Positions 46,245-58,477 of a DNA stretch of 64,000 nt are shown in pieces. The notes beneath the pieces were generated by a model. The model was not told where the DNA came from and did not search any database. It saw nothing but the letters and a program-made list of their open reading frames with translations. This DNA comes from Dugong dugon. Its lineage: Eukaryota; Chordata; Mammalia; Sirenia; Dugongidae. How positions within the stretch are numbered: the stretch's first letter is position 1; the number at the start of each line of letters is the position of its first letter. Made by a program: the position numbers and the translations under genes. The DNA lies in contig CM057481.1 of NCBI GenBank assembly GCA_030035585.1, positions 55,499,128-55,563,127 on the forward strand, given 5' to 3'.

Positions 46245-47550
46245 GCTGGAGAAGACAAAGTAAAGTATTATAATGACATGTGCAAAGACCTGGAGTTAGA
46301 AAACTGAAACGGAAGAACACACTAGGCATTTCTCAAGCTGAAAGAACTGAAGAAGAAACTCAAGCCCCAGGCGGCAATATTAAAGAATTCTGTGGGCAAA
46401 ATATTGAACAACTCATGAAACATCAAAAAAAGATGGCAGGAATACACAGAGTCAAAATACCAAAAAGAAATTGGTCAGCATGCAGCCATTTCAGAAGGTA
46501 GCATATGAGCAGGAACCGATGATGTTGAAGGAAGAAGTCAGAGATGTACTGAAGGCATTAGCAAAAAACAATACTCCAGGAATTGATGGAATACCAATTG
46601 AGATGTTTCAGCAAGTGGTGCAGCACTGAAAGCACTCACTCATCTACATCAAGATATTTGGGAGACGGCTATCTAGCCAACCAACTGGAGGAGATCCTTA
46701 TTTTTGCCCATTCCAAAGAAAGGTGATCCAACAAAATCAGAATTTATCAAACAATATCATTAATATCACAGGTAAGTAAAATTTTGCTGAAGATAATTAA
46801 AAATGGTTGCAGCAGTACATCGACAGGTAACTGCCAGAAATTCAAGCCAGATTTAGAAGAGGATGTGGAACAAGGGATATCATTGCTGATGTCAGATGGA
46901 TCTTGACTGAAAGCAGAGAATACCAGAAAGAGGTTTACCCGTGTTTTATTGACTATGCAAAGGTATTCAACTGTGTGGATCGTAACAAATTATGTATAAC
47001 ATTGCAAAGAATGGAAATTCCAGAACACTTAATTGTGCTCATGCAGAACTTGTACATAGACCAAGAGGCAGTTGTTCAAACAGAACAAGGGGATGGATAT
47101 TGCATGGTTTAAAATAAGAAAGGTGTGTGTTAGGGTTGTATCCTTTCACCATACTTATTCAGTCTATATGCTGAGCAAACAACTCAAGAAGCTGGACTAT
47201 ATAAAGAACATTGCAGCATCGGGATTGGGAGGAAGACTCATTAACAACCCGAGACATGCAGATAACACAACCTTGCTTGCTGAAAGAGAAGAGGACTTGA
47301 ACCACTTACTGATGAAAATCAAAGACCACAGACTTCAATATGGATTATACCTCAACATAAAGAAAACAAAAATCCTCACAACTGGACCAGTAAGCAACAT
47401 CATGACAAACAGAGAAGATATTGAAGTTGTCAAGGATTTCATTTTACTTGGATCCACAGTCAACATCCATGGAAGCAGCAGTCAAGAAATCAAATGATGT
47501 ATTCATTGGGCAAATCTGCTGCAGAAGACCTCTTTAAAGTGTTGTAAAAG
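46245..47550 (+). mobile_element. RTE-type LINE fragment, larger copy
   Basis: Covers the region before the RT, the RT core and thumb. Motif A reads FIDYAKVFNCV (changed after FIDY), and the YADD box is HADN (47255-47266), so the catalytic pair is lost. Several stops and frameshifts occur. Both ends are truncated: it stops at AAAGTGTTGTAAAAG without the usual (AAC)n tail. Confidence 0.92.
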
Positions 47551-47579
47551 CCAGTCTTGGGGCCAACAAGTTGCTGTCA

Positions 47580-47810
47580 ACCAGTGTAGTACAATGATGC
47601 AGAGCAAGAGTTTGGGAGGTGGCCCAAAACTGTCTCTGATGTTTATTGGCTGTGTGACCTTGGGCATGTAGTTTAATGTCTCTGAGCCTCAGTTTCCTTA
47701 TCTGCATAATGGTAATGACCTCAACTCTGTAGGGTAGCTGTAAGAATTAAATGAGGTTATATCTAGCACTGTGCCTGATACACAGTCATCACTCAGTAAC
47801 CGGCAGTTTG
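47580..47810 (+). mobile_element. MIR
   Basis: GGCTGTGTGACCTTGGGCAT, GAGCCTCAGTTTCCTTATC and AGCACTGTGCCTGATACAC. Confidence 0.88.
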
Positions 47811-48639
47811 TTCATTGATAGTGAGGAAGACAGACAATAGAAAAGAATTTGAGTAGGGGAATGATGTGATTTCAGTGACGATGAGGACTTTGAGGAAAAT
47901 AAGGCAGGGTAAGAGGGTAGAGAGGGACAGGAGGTGGGAGGAACAAGGATGCAAGACAGCCGTCTTTGGGCATTTGAGCAGAGGTGAGGTTAAGGAGGAG
48001 GGAGCCTTGCAGAGATCTGGGGAGAGAGGAGATCCAAAGGTAAAGGCTTCCAGGTAACAGACACAAGGCATTTAAGCTGAGGCCCTTGTTCTTGCTGCCT
48101 TGTAAGGTAGACGCAACATTGCTACAAACCCGTAGCCTCAGTGTTCCGTCTCAGAGTTCACAGGCCAAGTCTTGTCCTAGGTATCAGACTCAAACTTTCC
48201 ATTTTCAGAAGCCAGTAAGCACTCCCAATTCATCAACCATAATGTCCTAAGACGTGATGCAAATTAATAGAGAAATTTTAAAATCCTGACTTACAAACCA
48301 CAAAAATGCAGGGTATTAAAAATTCAGATCATAAGCAGTTTTCCTTTTTAATCTTTTCTTTGTATATGAAATGTGTCATTGCGGTTTGAAAACATACCTG
48401 GATTCAACTTAATTTCAAATCATAGAAATTTTGGACTTAAAAACTGATGAAGTTTTGCTTTAAAAAGAAAAAAATTAAACACATACACACACGCAAACTT
48501 GCGTGTTCCCTCTCAGTTTTTATTGTTCCTTCAGTATTTCAAGGAAAAATGCCCATTCACAAAGAAAAGAAGAGCAGGTCAGTGGCTGAGTAAAATATTA
48601 GTATGCCATGACAGACTGGTACTCCTCTGACAAGTTCTT

Positions 48640-48845
48640 AAGGAGCCCTGGTTGCACAGTGGTTAAGTACTTGCCTGCTAACCGAAAGGTCGGCCATTCA
48701 AACCCATCGGGTGCTCCTCAGGAGAAGGATGTAGCAGTCTGCTTCCATAAAGATTGCAGCCCTAGAATACCTATGGGGCAGTTCTACTCTGTCGTTTAGG
48801 GTCACTGTGAGTCAGAATCCACTCAATGGCAATGGTTTCTTCGGG
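48640..48845 (+). mobile_element. AfroSINE, long form
   Basis: Flanked by CAAGTTCTT at 48631-48639 and 48846-48854. The body is near consensus. Confidence 0.94.
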
Positions 48846-49549
48846 CAAGTTCTTTGACCTGGGAAAACCAGAGGCTGTCAGAGATGGGAGTGATAAAAAG
48901 GCTAACGAACTGAAGGAACGTGCTAGTCAAAGTGTCACGGGTAGACCTGGGATGAAATGCCTTTCAAGATAGTATCTTTCTGCATTATCACACACTAAGA
49001 AAAACTTGTGATGCATGCACTTCATCACCCCAGGGCATTTTAGTGTGGGAAGAGATGTTTAACCTTCAGTTAACTGATTTTTTTTTTTTAAACTGTTGGA
49101 ATTTCCAAGTGCCTAGAGCCAGGTGAATTAAGTAATAAGCCCTGAAGTCTTCCTGTTTCCTTGTCTAAAAATACAGGGTTCGTTTTGTATGAAGACAGTG
49201 ACTTGCTTATTTTTGTAAACACAGTCATCTTGACCATTTCTGAACCTGCCTAGCTGTTACCACCACCATACCACCTTGGACTTCGATTAGGATGCTGCCT
49301 AAATTCTAGCTGAGGTTAACTGTAGGGGAAGAAGAGAAAATGTATGTTGTCCAGATTCACTGTCTGTGCTGACACAAAATAAAGGATGGTTAGAAGGAAA
49401 AAAATGGGATTACAAAATGTCAACCAGAGACCAGTCCATCCTATTTGTAAAGTGTATAATTAAGGTTCAACCATACCTATCAACAATCAATTTGATTGTT
49501 AAAACCTTCTACAGAGTCATTGGGAGGAGAACTCAAATCCTATCGCATG

Positions 49550-49720
49550 GATTTGAAGTAAGAACCAAGCCCTGCACTCTTGTTTACTGGCTGGCCAGCC
49601 TAGAGCTATCCATCATTCAACCTTGCTAAGCCTTCATTTTTCTCAGCTGTCAAATTCGAATAATTCTGTCTGAGCTGTCCACCTCACAGATCATTGTGAG
49701 GGCCCAATGAGTGAGTGGTT
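49550..49720 (+). mobile_element. MIR, degraded
   Basis: CAACCTTGCTAAGCCTTC and CAGATCATTGTGAGGGCCC. Confidence 0.6.
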
Positions 49721-49820
49721 TCTTTCACTAGATATTTTTCCCTCCACACCCTACTCTAATTGATCCTTAGTTAATGTAGAAAGTGTACTGGGCAGTGCAG
49801 GTATTTCTCTTTCCCTCCTA

Positions 49821-50165
49821 TTGTTGTTGGCTGCCGTTGAATTGGCCCCTGACTCGTGGCAACCGCACACACAAAGGAATGAAGTGCTCCGTCCTGCACC
49901 ATCCCCATGATCATCTGAGGATCGGACAAAGCTCCCTTGTGAACCAAAGGGCTTTCATTGGCTGATCTTCGGAAGTAGTCTGTGTAGGCCTTTCTTCCTA
50001 GTCTGCCTTAGTCTGGAAGCTCTGCTGAAAACCTGTTCAGTATCACAGCAACCCACAAGCCTCCACTGACAAATAGGTGGTAGCTGTGTATGAGGTGCAT
50101 TGGCTGGGAATCAAACTCAGGTCTCCTGCATGAAGGTGAAAATTCTACCCCTGAGCAACCACTGC
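49821..50165 (-). mobile_element. SINE with tRNA-Gly-like head
   Basis: Reverse orientation: it starts TTGTTGTTGGCTGCCGTTG and ends with the inverted tRNA-like head (AATTCTACCCCTGAGCAACC). Similar TTTCCCTCCT-type sequence flanks both ends. Confidence 0.84.
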
Positions 50166-50179
50166 TTCTTTCCCCTCCT

Positions 50180-50510
50180 GTAGTTAATAAAAAGTAGAAT
50201 TTTAAGCAGTTTTTCTTTTTGTTAAATGTATTGTGTTTTAGGTGAAAGTTTACACAGAAAATTAGGTTCTCTTTAACAGTTTTTATACAAACCATTCCAT
50301 GACATTGATTCCATTTTTCACAATGTGCCAGCATTCTCATTATTTCCATTCTGGTTGTCCAGTTTCCATTATCTAGCTTCCTCCTCATCTTTGGTCTAGG
50401 GTAAATGTTTACCATTTGGTTTCATTTAGATGATCATGTAAAGGAGCACAGTACTCATGGCTGGTATTATTTATTTCAACCAATCTGTCATTTGGCTGAA
50501 AGGTGAGGAA
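50180..50510 (-). mobile_element. L1 3' UTR copy
   Basis: GTGTTTTAGGTGAAAGTTTA followed by CATTCCATGACATTGATTCC relates it to the afrotherian L1 3' UTRs at 29.4 and 42.2 kb. Confidence 0.75.
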
Positions 50511-50524
50511 CTTTTCATTTTAAT

Positions 50525-50975
50525 GACTCCAACTTATCTTTTATTTTATTTTTTTTATGGATGGTGCTTATCAAATTTCCTAAAAACTCATTGATAAACC
50601 CAAGATTTACCATATTCTTTCTCCTATGTTTTCTTGAAGATGTTCCCTGGTTTTATGTCTTGCGTTTAATTCTGTGATCCATTTTGAGTTATTTTGTGCT
50701 TACATTTATGCTTCTGTATAAAGATGCCCAATTGTTCCAGCAATATTTTTTTTAGAGAATATCTTTTCTTAATTTAATTGCCTTTGCTCGGTTGAAAAAA
50801 ATCAATCGACTATACTTGCATGGGTTCATTTCTGGGCTCCCTGTTGTGCTCCACTGAGCCGTGTGTCTGTTCCTATGCCAAAATCATGCCGTCTTGATAA
50901 GTGTATCTTTTATAGTAAGTTTTGAAATTGGGTAGTGGGAGTCTTCCAACTTTATTTTTTTTTCTTCAGTATTGA
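50525..50975 (-). mobile_element. L1 3' fragment
   Basis: Inverted classic L1 sequence: CCATTTTGAGTTATTTTG, AAGATGCCCAATTGTTCCAG and ACTATACTTGCATGGGTTC. Ends in a T-rich tract. Confidence 0.88.
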
Positions 50976-51439
50976 AGCAGTTCTTTTTAGACAAGGAAAT
51001 AGGAAGACTATCAAGTACCTATTCTCTTTCAGAGAATTGAGTGGGCGTTGGCGAGTCTCCTTTTCACATCCACCAGATATATGGAAGGAGGGAGTCCAAA
51101 GCAAGTAGCCTTATCATTCATAAAGTGATCCAGAATGGACACCCATCACTTCCACTCACAGTCTTTTGGCCAGGACTCAGTCACATGAATGAATCTAGTT
51201 GCAAATTATACTGGGAAGTATAGGTAGGTGGCCAGATATCTCAAGGTGTTCTATTACTAAAAGGAAGAAGGAAAAATAGACCCTGGGGAGATAAGTAGTC
51301 TCTGCCACACTCTGCTTGTTTCCTTTGTAGTCTGTTACGTGGTCGGTTGGTGAGAAACAATAAGGAAGTTAGCAAAGAAATAAAGACAGTTATAAATTGT
51401 GAATAGTCTCTGATGGACAAAAACAAGATGGAGGGATAG

Positions 51440-51580
51440 AATGATGGGGTGGGGTGGAAAATGTGCTTAGTGAAGCCTCTCTGAGAAGGTGACATTTAAG
51501 CTGAGACCTGAAGGTGAGAAGGAATGAGGCCTGTGAAGAGCAGGGTAGCATGTTCTAGTCGAAGAACATCGTTGCTGACA
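51440..51580 (-). mobile_element. L2-like fragment
   Basis: GAAGGTGACATTTAAGCTGA followed by GACCTGAAGGTGAGAAGG resembles the inverted L2 3' region. Confidence 0.5.
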
Positions 51581-51955
51581 GCAAGAAGATGGGCCTGTCA
51601 GTCAAACTGAGAGGATACCGCCATAGCTGGAGCTTAAAGAGCAAGGCTTTCCTGTAGACAGCAGTAGGTGCTGGGAGAAGAAAAAGGAATGACTGGTGGG
51701 CAGGCAACGCCATCAGATGTTCATTACTCCATCTGTTACTTTTCATTTCTAGGCATTTACCAAATGGCTGGACTGGTAGTACAAATAGAAAAATGAAAGT
51801 TAACGCTTTAATAGGATTGACTAGTCTGAATGCAGAGACTAGCAATTAGTACATAAAGCATTGTGAAAAATAAAAAGGTTCTATGAAGGTTCTAGGGAGA
51901 CAGTAATGATGTCTTCAGTATATACCTATGGACAAAGATTGAGTGGTTTGGGATT

Positions 51956-51978
51956 TTTTTTTTTTTTTTTTTTTTTTT
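51956..51978 (+). repeat. Poly-T tract
   Basis: About 23 T in a row followed by GG. Confidence 0.85.
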
Positions 51979-52379
51979 GGATAGCAGAATTTCGGCAGTA
52001 AACTGAAGATTTCAAATTCATCCATCCTTCAGGAAGAAATTTCTAGCAATAGAGAACCATATCCTTAATTTTATATTTAAAAAAAAAAAGGAATACTTAG
52101 CCCATTCTGTTGGCAAGGACACTGAGGTAGTGCTTTATATGCTGTATTTCATTTAAGGAAAAAGCCACAGTCCCCATTACCAAGGATTGACAACCCAACT
52201 GGAAAGATAGAATGATATTCAAAATCTAGGATTTTATTCAAAATACTTAGTAACCACGCTAGGTACTGACCCGTAAGAAGGGACAGCAGCTGTAAAAATC
52301 TGGCACAGCTGTACCAGTGCCTATGAGCCCCAGGTCAGCCATGGCTACCACATACATGCAGTGAACGCTCTAATGCAAG

Positions 52380-52745
52380 TACACCACTCCTCACTTATCC
52401 ACGTGGTTAGGTTCCAAAGACCAGGCCATTATGCAAAAATCAGTGTTATGTGAAAATGGAGGATGACCACATCAGATCAGAAAATAGAGGATGTGACTGC
52501 ACCATAATATAACTGCCAGATTACATCATCACATAATTGCCAACCCACTGAGAATCATGGCCCAGCCATGTTGATACATAACCTTAACCATCACAGCCAG
52601 CATTACTCTCATCTCGCACCTTGGTGTTCATTACTGCCAGATGTATGTCATTAATGCGCGAAATGGTAGGATAGTAGTTTTTTACTGTTGTCATAAATGC
52701 GAAATGTTGGATAATGAGGTAGTTGATAAGTGAGGACTAAGTGTA
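52380..52745. mobile_element. Tc1/mariner-like MITE with inverted ends
   Basis: A 366-bp segment starting and ending with TA. Terminal inverted repeats are about 20 bp: ACTCCTCACTTATC at 52386-52399 pairs with GATAAGTGAGGACT at 52725-52738 with one mismatch. No transposase ORF. TA ends and short TIRs suit the Tc1/mariner (Tigger-like) group. Confidence 0.75.
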
Positions 52746-53170
52746 TTAACAGGAAGCCATTAGATCAGCCTGGGAAAGTGGCAAATGCAGCCACAGAGGA
52801 AGCTTGGGTGAGATGACATCCTCTTAGACAGTCAGATTTTAATGTTATACATTTCCTGATACTCAGAACTTCATCTAATCTTTTTGCCAGAATACTCAAA
52901 ATGCGTTAGCCCTTGCATTTAAGATGTGATTTTTTTTTTAAATGTCTGTAAAGTGATGATATCACATCAGAAAAAGTAATTTTCACTACTGAGTGTACCA
53001 CTGGGTATGTTATGTAATTTGAGTTCCACACACCTGACACTGTTATCAGGGCCTCTTCTGGTTGGATCAGTTGTAAGCCCTTCTGATAGGTGATGTTTGC
53101 ATTTAGAATCTTCGTTACCACATTCCACCTACCATAGCCTAATTATATCACCGTATATTGTCCTCTAAGT

Positions 53171-53398
53171 CAGGATTTCTCAGCCTCAACACTCTTGACA
53201 TTTTGGTCTAGATAATTTTTCGTTGAGGGGGCTGTCCTGTGCATTGCTGTAGGATGTTTAATAGCATCCTTGGCCTGTACGCACTAGATGCCAGTAGTCC
53301 TTGCCCCACAGTGTGACAATCAAAAATGTTTCCACACATTGCCAGGTGGCCCTGAGGGGTAGAGGTGGTGCAGTATCACAACTGGTTGAAAACCAGTG
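53171..53398 (-). mobile_element. MER5A-type hAT-Charlie MITE
   Basis: Same element as at 28.5 kb: TCTTGACATTTTGGTC, GTAGGATGTTTAATAGCATC and CACATTGCCAGGTGGCCC, ending AACCAGTGATCTG. Confidence 0.88.
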
Positions 53399-53435
53399 AT
53401 CTGAGTAAAATTAAAGATACTCAGAGCTCTAGAAG

Positions 53436-53600
53436 GAGCCCTGGTGGAGCAATGGCTAAACACTCAGCTGCTAACCAAGAGGGTGGTTGTTCAAAGCCAC
53501 CTAGTGGCTCCACAGGAGAAAGACCTGCAGATTTGCTTTGTAAAGATTACAGCCTAGAGAACCCTATGGGATCAACTCCACAGCACCCGGTAACAACAGA
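53436..53600 (+). mobile_element. AfroSINE, tail lost
   Basis: Good head (GGAGCCCTGGTGGAGCAATG) and middle, but the consensus is lost after AACCCTATGGGATC. Confidence 0.87.
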
Positions 53601-53744
53601 GCCCTGTCCTACAGATGGCTACCGTGATTGCTGCTTTCTCTTTTTCGGTAACAAACCACTGGGAGATGCTCCTATTTCTTTGTTTCTTTTTTGGGTAACA
53701 TAACAAATGTCCATAGAGCACTCTTCCCAGGTGAGAAAGGCAAG

Positions 53745-53985
53745 GATACTGCGCTGTGGTTATGATTGGGATTGATTGAGCCTGGCTGGGTTTGGAGGTG
53801 AATCCCAGATCTGTCCCTTTTTTAACTTTGTGACCTTGGCCAACTTACTGAAATCTCTCTGAGCCTTAGTTTTCTCTTTTGTAAAATGGGGCTAAAAGAA
53901 GTACTTCCCCCTTGAGTTGCTGGAAGGACTCAAAGAGATAATCCATGCAACATCTTAGTGCCACAGTTGGCCCCAGCTGATGTGA
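53745..53985 (+). mobile_element. MIR
   Basis: ACTTTGTGACCTTGGCCAAC, GAGCCTTAGTTTTCTC and TTGTAAAATGGGGCT. Confidence 0.88.
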
Positions 53986-54004
53986 GCTGACACGGTTGCT
54001 ATTA

Positions 54005-54105
54005 ACTGTGTGTGTTTGTTGTATGACTGTCACTCCTACCAGGCTGTGCTCCTTGATGGCAGAGGCTTCATCTTAGTTACATAAATATTTGATGGATAGA
54101 AGGAT
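54005..54105 (+). mobile_element. L2 3' end
   Basis: GCTCCTTGATGGCAGAGGC then ACATAAATATTTGATGG. Confidence 0.6.
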
Positions 54106-54156
54106 GTCTGGCTGAGTGGAAGGGAGGTCAATTTGGCTTTAAAAAAATCCCATCAT

Positions 54157-55069
54157 CCTTGGTTATGAGAGAGGGGTGTGGGGATGGAAAAACACTACAT
54201 AGACAATAGATAAGTGGTATCTTTGGTGAAGGGTAAGACAGTACACAATACTGGGGAAACCAGCACAACTTGCCCAAGGCAAGGTCATGGTAGCTCCACA
54301 GACACATCCAAACTCCCTGAGGGACTGAATTGCTGGGCAGAGGGCTGTAGGGACCATGGTCTCAGGGAACACCTAGATCAATTGGCATAACACAGTTTAT
54401 AAAGAAAATGTTCTACATTCTACCTTGGTGAGTAGCATCTGGAGTCTTAAAAGCCTGTGAGCAGCCATCTAAGATACTCCACTGGTCTCACCCTTTCGGG
54501 AGCAAGGGAGAATGAGGAGAACAGGATACAAGGAAAAGATTAGTCCAGAGGACTAATGGACCATGGCTACCAAGGCCTCCACCAGACTGAGTCCAGTATA
54601 GCTAGATGGTGCCCAGCTACCACCACTGACTGCTCTGACCAGGATCACAACAGAGGGTTCTGGACAGAGCTGGAGAAGGACGTAGAACAAAAGTCTAACT
54701 CACAAAAAAAACACCAGATTTACTTCCCTGACAGAGACTGAACGAACCCCGAGAGTATGGACCCTGGACACCCTTTTAGCTCAGTGATGAAGTCACTCCC
54801 GAGGTTCACCATTCAGCTGCGGACTGGATAGCCCCATAAAACAAAACGGGACTAATGAGGCACAGCAGTCCAGGGACAAGGACTAGAAAGCAGGAGGGGA
54901 CAGGAAAGCTGGTAATAGGGAACCCAAGGTCAAGAAGGAGAGAGTGTTGACATGTCATGGGGTTGGTAACCAGTGTCACAAAACAATGTATACTAACTGT
55001 TTAATGAGAAGCTAGTCCTATAAACCTTCATCTAAAGCACAATAAAAAAAGAAAGTGTGGTATAAACAT
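54157..55069 (+). mobile_element. L1 3' UTR copy with target duplication
   Basis: Flanked by AAAAAATCCCATCAT (54142-54156) and AAAAAATCCCGTCAT (55070-55084). It ends with CACAATAAAAAAAG, followed by about 18 extra bases before the right repeat. It is 5'-truncated with no ORF2 remnant. Confidence 0.93.
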
Positions 55070-55166
55070 AAAAAATCCCGTCATGCTGAGCTCTATTGGA
55101 GAATTCAGCCAGAGTGCCCCCGCTCTTGCCACATCAGCTCAAACCAGCACTGTCTGATCCGGAAGT

Positions 55167-55372
55167 GTTGTTGTTAGGTGCCGTCAAGTTGATTCCACCT
55201 CATAGTGACTCCATGTGACAGAGTAGAACTTCCCCATAGGGTTTTCTAGGCTGTAAACTTTATGGAGGCAGATCATCAGGTCTTTCTCCCGAGGAGCTGC
55301 AGGGTAGTTTCGAATCACTAACCCATTCGGATAGCGGTTGAGCATATAACAGTTTGCACCACCATGTCTGGA
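55167..55372 (-). mobile_element. AfroSINE, variant subfamily
   Basis: Starts GTTGTTGTTAGGTGCCGTC and ends GTTTGCACCACCATG. It carries the 'ccatgtgacagagtag' block. Confidence 0.88.
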
Positions 55373-56424
55373 CATGTGCCACCAGTGCATACTGGGCAGG
55401 GAATAGGCTTCATCAGGTTGGACTAAGCGATCTCCTTTGAATGAATTATCCAAGACATCTACCTCACAAAAGAAACAATACACACTTTTTGTACATATAA
55501 AAAAGCTTCAGCTACCAAAAAAATCCCCTTATCCTGCAAAATTCTATTTTTGTGAGACTCCAGAAAGCAAAACACATCCACTCCTTTGATCTTGAGTACT
55601 AACAGTATGTTCATCAAAACTAACTTTTTCAAAATGAAAAAAGAATAAATTATCAATAATACCAAGATTTTATTTGCCTCTGGTGATATCAGGATGTCAC
55701 CTGATATGAGTCATTGTTTGGTGTACAGTCATACGCTAAGGCTGGATGATCCCAAATTTTGTCATTTCCAGGTGAGTTCTCAGTTAAATGATTAACTAAT
55801 ATAAGTGCTGTTCAAGTGTGTGTGTATAGTATTAAAAAGCTGAGCCTCTGCTGACGTCTTTCCTATCCTTGCCTAGTCGAGTGTTAAACCTTTGGGTGAC
55901 ACCTACTTTCAGTTCGTCAAGATTAAGAAAGACAGTTTGATCTTTTCTGTCCCAGGCTTTCCCTGGGTCTTTCATTTTCCCAGGGAGGTCCCCCTTCCCG
56001 GTGGCAGGTATACAGGCTTCAGCATTTTTGTATGTGTCAGGGCACATTCCTTCTTTCCTCTCTACCCCAGACAGGAGGGAAGTTGCTGCCCAGCCTATGC
56101 CTGTAGGGCATGTCCTTGACCCTCCCCTCCCTCACCTGTGACAGCCACAATACTGGGGCAGTAAACAGACTTCCTACCTATCAGGAAACCAACAGGAAGT
56201 CAACGAAAATACAGCAGATGGTTTTTAGTGAGACTGAAACTCACAGCATTGGAAGCCTGGCTGACACAGATATGTCAACAGAACAACTCAGCAGTTTCTC
56301 TCATCAGTGGAAAGACAGATGTTGGATCCAGACAGCTGTTTCTAGTTCTATCTTAGCTATTAAGAGAGTGTCTGGTAAAATTAGGGAAGAAGTGAGAGTC
56401 TTTCATAACAAATACAACTAGCTT

Positions 56425-56650
56425 TATCATTTACTGAATGTTCATTCTGAGCTGGGAACTGTGCTAAGTGCTTCACAAACATCTTGCTGACATGTTCAAC
56501 AATGCTGTGAGGCAGGTGTTGTTGGACCCATTTTACAGATGAGGAAACTAAGACTTAGGAAGATTAAGAAACTTGCCAGATATAACACAACTGCAAGTGG
56601 TGGAACCAGAATCCCAACCAAGACAGCCTGTCTTGGTTCACTCGGTTTGT
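56425..56650 (-). mobile_element. MIR
   Basis: AACTGTGCTAAGTGCTTCAC, CCCATTTTACAGATGAGGAA and CAACTGCAAGTGGTGGAACC. Confidence 0.88.
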
Positions 56651-56654
56651 TTAA

Positions 56655-56760
56655 GCCCCACAAGGGAGGCAACCTGTTGATCGTTCACCGACAAGAACAG
56701 TACCTTGCACACAGAAGGTCCTCAAGAAATGTTCGTTAATTAATAATAAATGAGTGAATA
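56655..56760 (+). mobile_element. L2 3' end
   Basis: CAGTACCTTGCACACAGAAG then CAAGAAATGTTCGTTAATTA. Confidence 0.7.
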
Positions 56761-57067
56761 ATGACTTGAAATGCTATGGAAGTACACATTCCCCTGTTAC
56801 CTAAAGGTCACTCTGCTTTTCCTTATAGTCTCGTTTTCTGAAGATTGACAATAACTTCAGATATTTAGGAGCCACAACAATGGGGTGGGGATGGGAGACA
56901 AGTGATTTCTTCTAATTCTTAAAGTTTAAAAAAGTGGGTGGGCTGTGACTAAATATTGATTATAGATTTCAACAAGAAAGGCTTAAATACTTCGACGCGT
57001 TCATGTCATTAACTGTAATGACGTGTGACAAATTATTCTAAAAGCATCACCTTTCTTTACATCTACC

Positions 57068-57230
57068 CAAACCAATACCCATTGCTATCGAGTCGATTCC
57101 AACTCTTAGCAACCCTATAGGACAGAGTAGAACCGCCTCAGAGAGTTTCCAAGAGCACCTGGTGGATTTGAACTGCTGACGTTTTGGTTAGCAGCCATAG
57201 CACTTAATCACTACACCACCAGGATTTCCT
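57068..57230 (-). mobile_element. AfroSINE, short form
   Basis: From CCAAACCAATACCC to CACCACCAGGATTTCC, with possible flanking repeat TCTTTAC. Confidence 0.9.
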
Positions 57231-57432
57231 CTTTACTAAGGATAAAGGAAATTGATTCTGATTATATTATTTTATACAAGTTCACTTTCCAAAATAGGGT
57301 TTGATTCCTCCCTGGTGTTCTGTATCCATTATTAAATTTTAGATACTTTATTTTGTTTAAGACAGGAGGATTGGTGTTTTTTGGTTACATTCTTCTTCCC
57401 TTATAATAGTTTCTTGCTTATCTTTGTTAATC

Positions 57433-57792
57433 TATAGGCAGTCCTGGGACTATGAACGAGTTCTGTTCCTAACTCTGTCTTTAAATTAAATTTGTACGTA
57501 AATTGAAACAGGTACCATTCATATCAATTGTCAGTGAAATGTTTGTCTTAGTATATTGTATATACGCTACCTTTCTAAAAAAAATTAAACACTTCCAGAT
57601 ACACTAAGACATCTCTAACATAATTATCAAGTAATAATAATGTTTTGTTGAACGTTGCAAAGTAGCGCTAGTTTGTTATTACAAACCATTGTATGTACCT
57701 CAAATTTTTAACATATTAGGCTTTATGGGGGTTGGTTCATAACTCCCAGGGTCGTACGTAAGTCAGATGTTCGTAAGCCGGGACTGCCTATA
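57433..57792. mobile_element. Tc1/mariner-like MITE with inverted ends
   Basis: A 360-bp segment with TATAGGCAGTCC at the left and GGACTGCCTATA at the right, a perfect 12-bp inverted pair; homology continues inward (CTATGAACGAG against GTTCGTAAG). The interior is AT-rich without an ORF. TA target sites suit Tc1/mariner. Confidence 0.8.
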
Positions 57793-58079
57793 CTATTTAT
57801 ATTGCGCCTCTTACTTTTTCTCTCTGTCTTATCTATCTATCTAATTTTGCGATCTCAAAATTAATCCCAAGCATTGTCTCATTTATTGCTATCTACTTCC
57901 TTCTTTTGATACCAAAGTTCACACTATTCATTCTAGAATACAAAGAGATTAATTAGGGAGACCTAATTTATAGGTTTTTTTCCTTCTTACAAGTGTTTCC
58001 CTTTGTCACGAGCACTGTCAATTCTAAAAGAACAGAATTTCAAACTTTTATAGCTCCTGGTAAGTGCCACATAAACAGC

Positions 58080-58268
58080 TAAACCAAACCCACTGCCCTT
58101 GAGTCAGTTCCAACTCATAGCGACCCTATAGGACAGAGTAGAACTGCCACCTAGGTTTTTATGGAAGCAGACTGCCACATCTTTCTCCCAAGGAGCGGCT
58201 GGTAGATTCAAACTGCAGACCTTTCCATTAGCGGCTGAGCCCTTAACCACTGTTCCGCCAGGGCTCCT
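58080..58268 (-). mobile_element. AfroSINE, long form
   Basis: Flanked by CACATAAACAGC (58068-58079) and CACATAAATAGC (58269-58280). Confidence 0.95.
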
Positions 58269-58477
58269 CACATAAATAGCAGTGAATATTAATTACTGAT
58301 AATATGATCAGCATTGCTATTATACCTGTATAATAATCACTTCAGGAAAGATTTCAGTTTCATGCTGAATGCTGTATTATAAGGTAAATAAAGCTCCAGT
58401 TTCGTTTTTAACTTTGCAAGATTGGAGTGTTGACTTGGGCAAAATAATTTTGTTTCTATTTTAATATGAAAATTACA

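Noticed and set aside
47072..47497. 141-codon plus-strand ORF
   Set aside because: Part of the RTE reverse transcriptase remnant with the YADD box lost.
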